From Fen-183 sp036504335 (lineage in GTDB: Bacteria; Acidobacteriota; Thermoanaerobaculia; UBA5066), in assembly GCA_036504335.1 (NCBI GenBank), contig DASXVJ010000017.1:124001-188000 (forward strand): a DNA stretch of 64,000 nt, written 5' to 3'. The notes under the pieces are model-generated. The model was not told where the DNA came from. It ran no database searches and saw nothing but the letters and a program-made list of their open reading frames with translations. Shown one piece after another: positions 62,142 to 64,000 of this stretch. The number at the start of each line of letters is the position of its first letter. The first letter of the stretch is position 1. Position numbers and translations under genes: made by a program.

Positions 62142-63588
62142 AGCCGTGCTCGACGTCGGTCGAGAGGAGCTTCACGCGCACCCGCTCCCCGACCTCGAGC
62201 CCCTCGTCGCCGCGCACGACCTTGCCTTCCACCGGCGGCGCGAAGATCCGGACCCAGGTGCCTTTGTCCGACGCGCCCGTCACGATGCCGTTGAAGCGCT
62301 CGCCGACCCGGTTCTGGAGCAGGAGCGCCGCCGCCGCCTTCCGGACGAGGCGCTCGACCTTGTTCGCGGCGTCTTCCTGGTCCGTGCAGTGCCGCGCGAG
62401 GCTCGCGAGCTCGCCGTTCGCGTAGGGGTTCGGCCTTCCCGCGAAGGCCGCCTTCAGGATCCGCTGCGTGATGACGTCGGGGTACCGCCGGTTCGGCGCC
62501 GTCGAGTGCGTGTAGTCGCGCACGGCGAGTCCGAAGTGGCCGACCGGGGCCTGGCCGGGCACCTCGAGGACGTACTCCCCCGCGCCCATGAGCTTCACGA
62601 TCACGAGCGAGAGGTCCGGGAAGCGCATCGGATCCCGCCGCCGCTGCTCCTTCAGAAACGTCTCGAGGGCCTTCGCGTCGGGCTCCGGCGGAAGGCTGAA
62701 CCCGTGCTCGGAGGCGACCGTCACGATCCGGAGCCAGCGCTCGGGCGAGCGCACGACGCGCCGCAGCGACGGATACCCCTTCTCCTCGAGGAACCGCGCC
62801 GTCACGCCGTTCGCCGCGATCATGAAGTCCTCGATGAGCTGGCGCGGCTCGTTCTGCTGGTCGACCTTGAGGTCCGTGATCGTCTCGCCGTCGAAGACCG
62901 CGCGCGCCTCGATCGTCTCGAGATCGAGCGCCCCCTCCTCGTAACGGCGGGCCCGCAGCTTCTGCGCGGCCGTCTCCTGGAGGCGCATCTGCGCGTCGAT
63001 GCCCGGGACCTTCGCCATCGCCTCGGGCATCGGGCCCCGCCCGTCGCGCCACGCGTCGACGGAGTCGTACGCGAGCTTCGACTTGTTGCGGACGACGGCG
63101 CGATACACCGCCGTGCCGTGCGGCGCCCCGCCGCCGTCCACGACGAACTCGATGACGACCGCGGCGCGGTCCTCGTCCGGGTTCAGGGACGTGAGGTCCG
63201 TCGAGAGCTTTTCGGGGAGCATCGGGAAGACGCCGCCCGCCGTGTAGACCGACGTCGTGTTGTGCGCGGCCCGCTCGTCGAGGGGTGTCCCCTTCCTGAC
63301 GAGAGCGTCGACGTCCGCGATCGCGACGAGGACCTTGATCTCGCCGTTCGGGAGAGCCTCGGCCACCGACACCTGGTCGAGATCGCGGCTGTCGTCGTTG
63401 TCGATCGAGGCCCAGAGGAGGGACCTGAGGTCGCGCAGCCCGTCGGCTTTGGCAGGCGCCGGCTCCGTGATCGCACCCAGCTGCTCGAGGGCCGACTTCG
63501 GGAAGTCGGGAGACAGGCCCTTCTCCCGCATGGCGCGGCGGGCAATCTCGTGGAGGTCGGAACGATGGCGGCGCGAGCGGTCGCTCAT
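62119..63588 (-). CDS. RNase II/R-family exoribonuclease, short form
   Basis: A 489-residue RNB-domain protein. ASIDNDDSRDLDQVSVAE holds the metal-binding aspartates, HNTTSVYTAGGVFPMLPEKL and RDYTHSTAPNRRYPDVITQR are RNB blocks, and an S1-like domain is at the C-terminus (FNGIVTGASDKGTWVRIFAP). It lacks the N-terminal cold-shock domains of RNase II/R, which is why it is short. Such RNB proteins occur in several phyla; the RNA target is unknown. Confidence 0.87.
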   Translation of the reverse strand: MSDRSRRHRSDLHEIARRAMREKGLSPDFPKSALEQLGAITEPAPAKADGLRDLRSLLWASIDNDDSRDLDQVSVAEALPNGEIKVLVAIADVDALVRKGTPLDERAAHNTTSVYTAGGVFPMLPEKLSTDLTSLNPDEDRAAVVIEFVVDGGGAPHGTAVYRAVVRNKSKLAYDSVDAWRDGRGPMPEAMAKVPGIDAQMRLQETAAQKLRARRYEEGALDLETIEARAVFDGETITDLKVDQQNEPRQLIEDFMIAANGVTARFLEEKGYPSLRRVVRSPERWLRIVTVASEHGFSLPPEPDAKALETFLKEQRRRDPMRFPDLSLVIVKLMGAGEYVLEVPGQAPVGHFGLAVRDYTHSTAPNRRYPDVITQRILKAAFAGRPNPYANGELASLARHCTDQEDAANKVERLVRKAAAALLLQNRVGERFNGIVTGASDKGTWVRIFAPPVEGKVVRGDEGLEVGERVRVKLLSTDVEHGFIDFARA

Positions 63589-63638
63589 GGAGCGATCTTC
63601 CCACGCCGCGGGGCGGAGCCCCTTACGCTACGGGCGCT

Positions 63639-64000
63639 TCACTTCCGGAGCGCCGCCTGCGCCGCCGCGAGGCGCGCGATCGGGATGCGGAACGGGGAGC
63701 ACGACACGTAGTCGAGGCCCGTCCGGTGGAAGAACTCGACGCTCGACGGGTCGCCGCCGTGCTCGCCGCAGATCCCGACCTTGAGGCCGGGGCGCGTCCC
63801 GCGGCCCAGCTCGGTTCCCATCTTCACGAGCTTGCCGACGCCGCCCTGGTCCAGCCTCTCGAACGGGTCGGACGGCAGGATCTCGCGCCGCACGTAATCC
63901 GGCAGGAACTTGCCGGCGTCGTCGCGCGAAAGCCCGAACGTCGTCTGCGTGAGGTCGTTCGTCCCGAAGCTGAAGAACTCCGCCTCGCGGGCGATCTCGT
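63639..64000 (-). CDS. ppdK: Pyruvate, phosphate dikinase, C-terminal part (N-terminus off the window)
   Basis: The last about 120 residues of PPDK, open to the window edge. FFSFGTNDLTQTTFGLSRDD, DPFERLDQGGVGKL and GICGEHGGDPSSVEFFH (catalytic Cys region) are PPDK signatures, ending SCSPFRIPIARLAAAQAALR. PPDK interconverts pyruvate and phosphoenolpyruvate with pyrophosphate and ATP. It is followed by the RNase gene on the same strand after 50 bases. Confidence 0.93.
   Translation of the reverse strand, partial: EIAREAEFFSFGTNDLTQTTFGLSRDDAGKFLPDYVRREILPSDPFERLDQGGVGKLVKMGTELGRGTRPGLKVGICGEHGGDPSSVEFFHRTGLDYVSCSPFRIPIARLAAAQAALRK

Overview
This is a GC-rich bacterial chromosome segment with dense coding, short intergenic gaps and many 4-base start/stop overlaps (GTGA, ATGA). 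No rRNA, tRNA, CRISPR array, integrase or insertion sequence was seen. Gene content (a [NiFe]-hydrogenase-related Ehr complex, M24 peptidases, TAT-exported GMC oxidoreductase, KUP, glutamine synthetase without an adenylylation loop, an ECF sigma/anti-sigma pair) fits a free-living Gram-negative such as an Acidobacteriota-type lineage. That placement is inference, because no marker gene settles it.

Layout. 1-6.3 kb: a partial membrane glycosyltransferase-like gene, then queA-kup, a secreted M24 peptidase and a cytidylate-kinase-like gene, ending at a perfect hairpin terminator. 6.3-11.9 kb: glnA, an HD hydrolase, two alkylation-repair genes (AlkA-like glycosylase, Ogt), an amidohydrolase and a universal stress protein. 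11.9-25.8 kb: GMC oxidoreductase with its small subunit and a cupin epimerase, an amino-acid transporter, a large glycosyltransferase-like membrane protein, pcnB, a gluzincin protease, a serine hydrolase, a CpeT-like protein and typA. 25.8-32.6 kb: ECF sigma/anti-sigma operon, small envelope proteins, a rhomboid-like protein, mutL and a second M24 peptidase.

32.6-43.3 kb (minus strand): a nine-gene operon. Two proteins fusing an excisionase-type HTH to a PTS-EIIA domain come first. They are followed by two HyfB-like, one HyfC-, one HyfE-, one HyfF-, one HyfG- and one ferredoxin-fused HyfI-like subunit. The HyfG-like subunit lacks the NiFe-binding cysteines, so this is an energy-converting-hydrogenase-related (Ehr) membrane complex rather than a hydrogenase. 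43.4-47.9 kb (plus): a MacAB-type efflux operon. 47.9-48.9 kb: a threonylcarbamoyl-AMP synthase.

48.9-60.0 kb (minus): a tightly overlapping seven-gene operon resembling the anaerobic purine/xanthine catabolic cluster of enterobacteria and clostridia (xdhD, two PLP enzymes, ssnA, ygfK, ygeW, ygeY). 60.0-64 kb: an MFS transporter, an epoxide-hydrolase-like enzyme, a short RNase II-family enzyme and the C-terminus of pyruvate phosphate dikinase.

The most unusual signal is a dispersed, relatively AT-rich motif of about 25 bases, consensus near GATTTCTTMGAARGTGAA followed by KGGGG, usually with a purine tract on its outer side. It occurs at least 24 times between 1.5 and 50.1 kb, nearly always as inverted pairs 70-210 bases apart. 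Most copies lie inside coding genes and keep the frame (queA, alkA-like, ogt, mutL, sua5, ygeY, serine hydrolase and others). In several genes the pair flanks native, conserved protein sequence, so these are not simple insertions.
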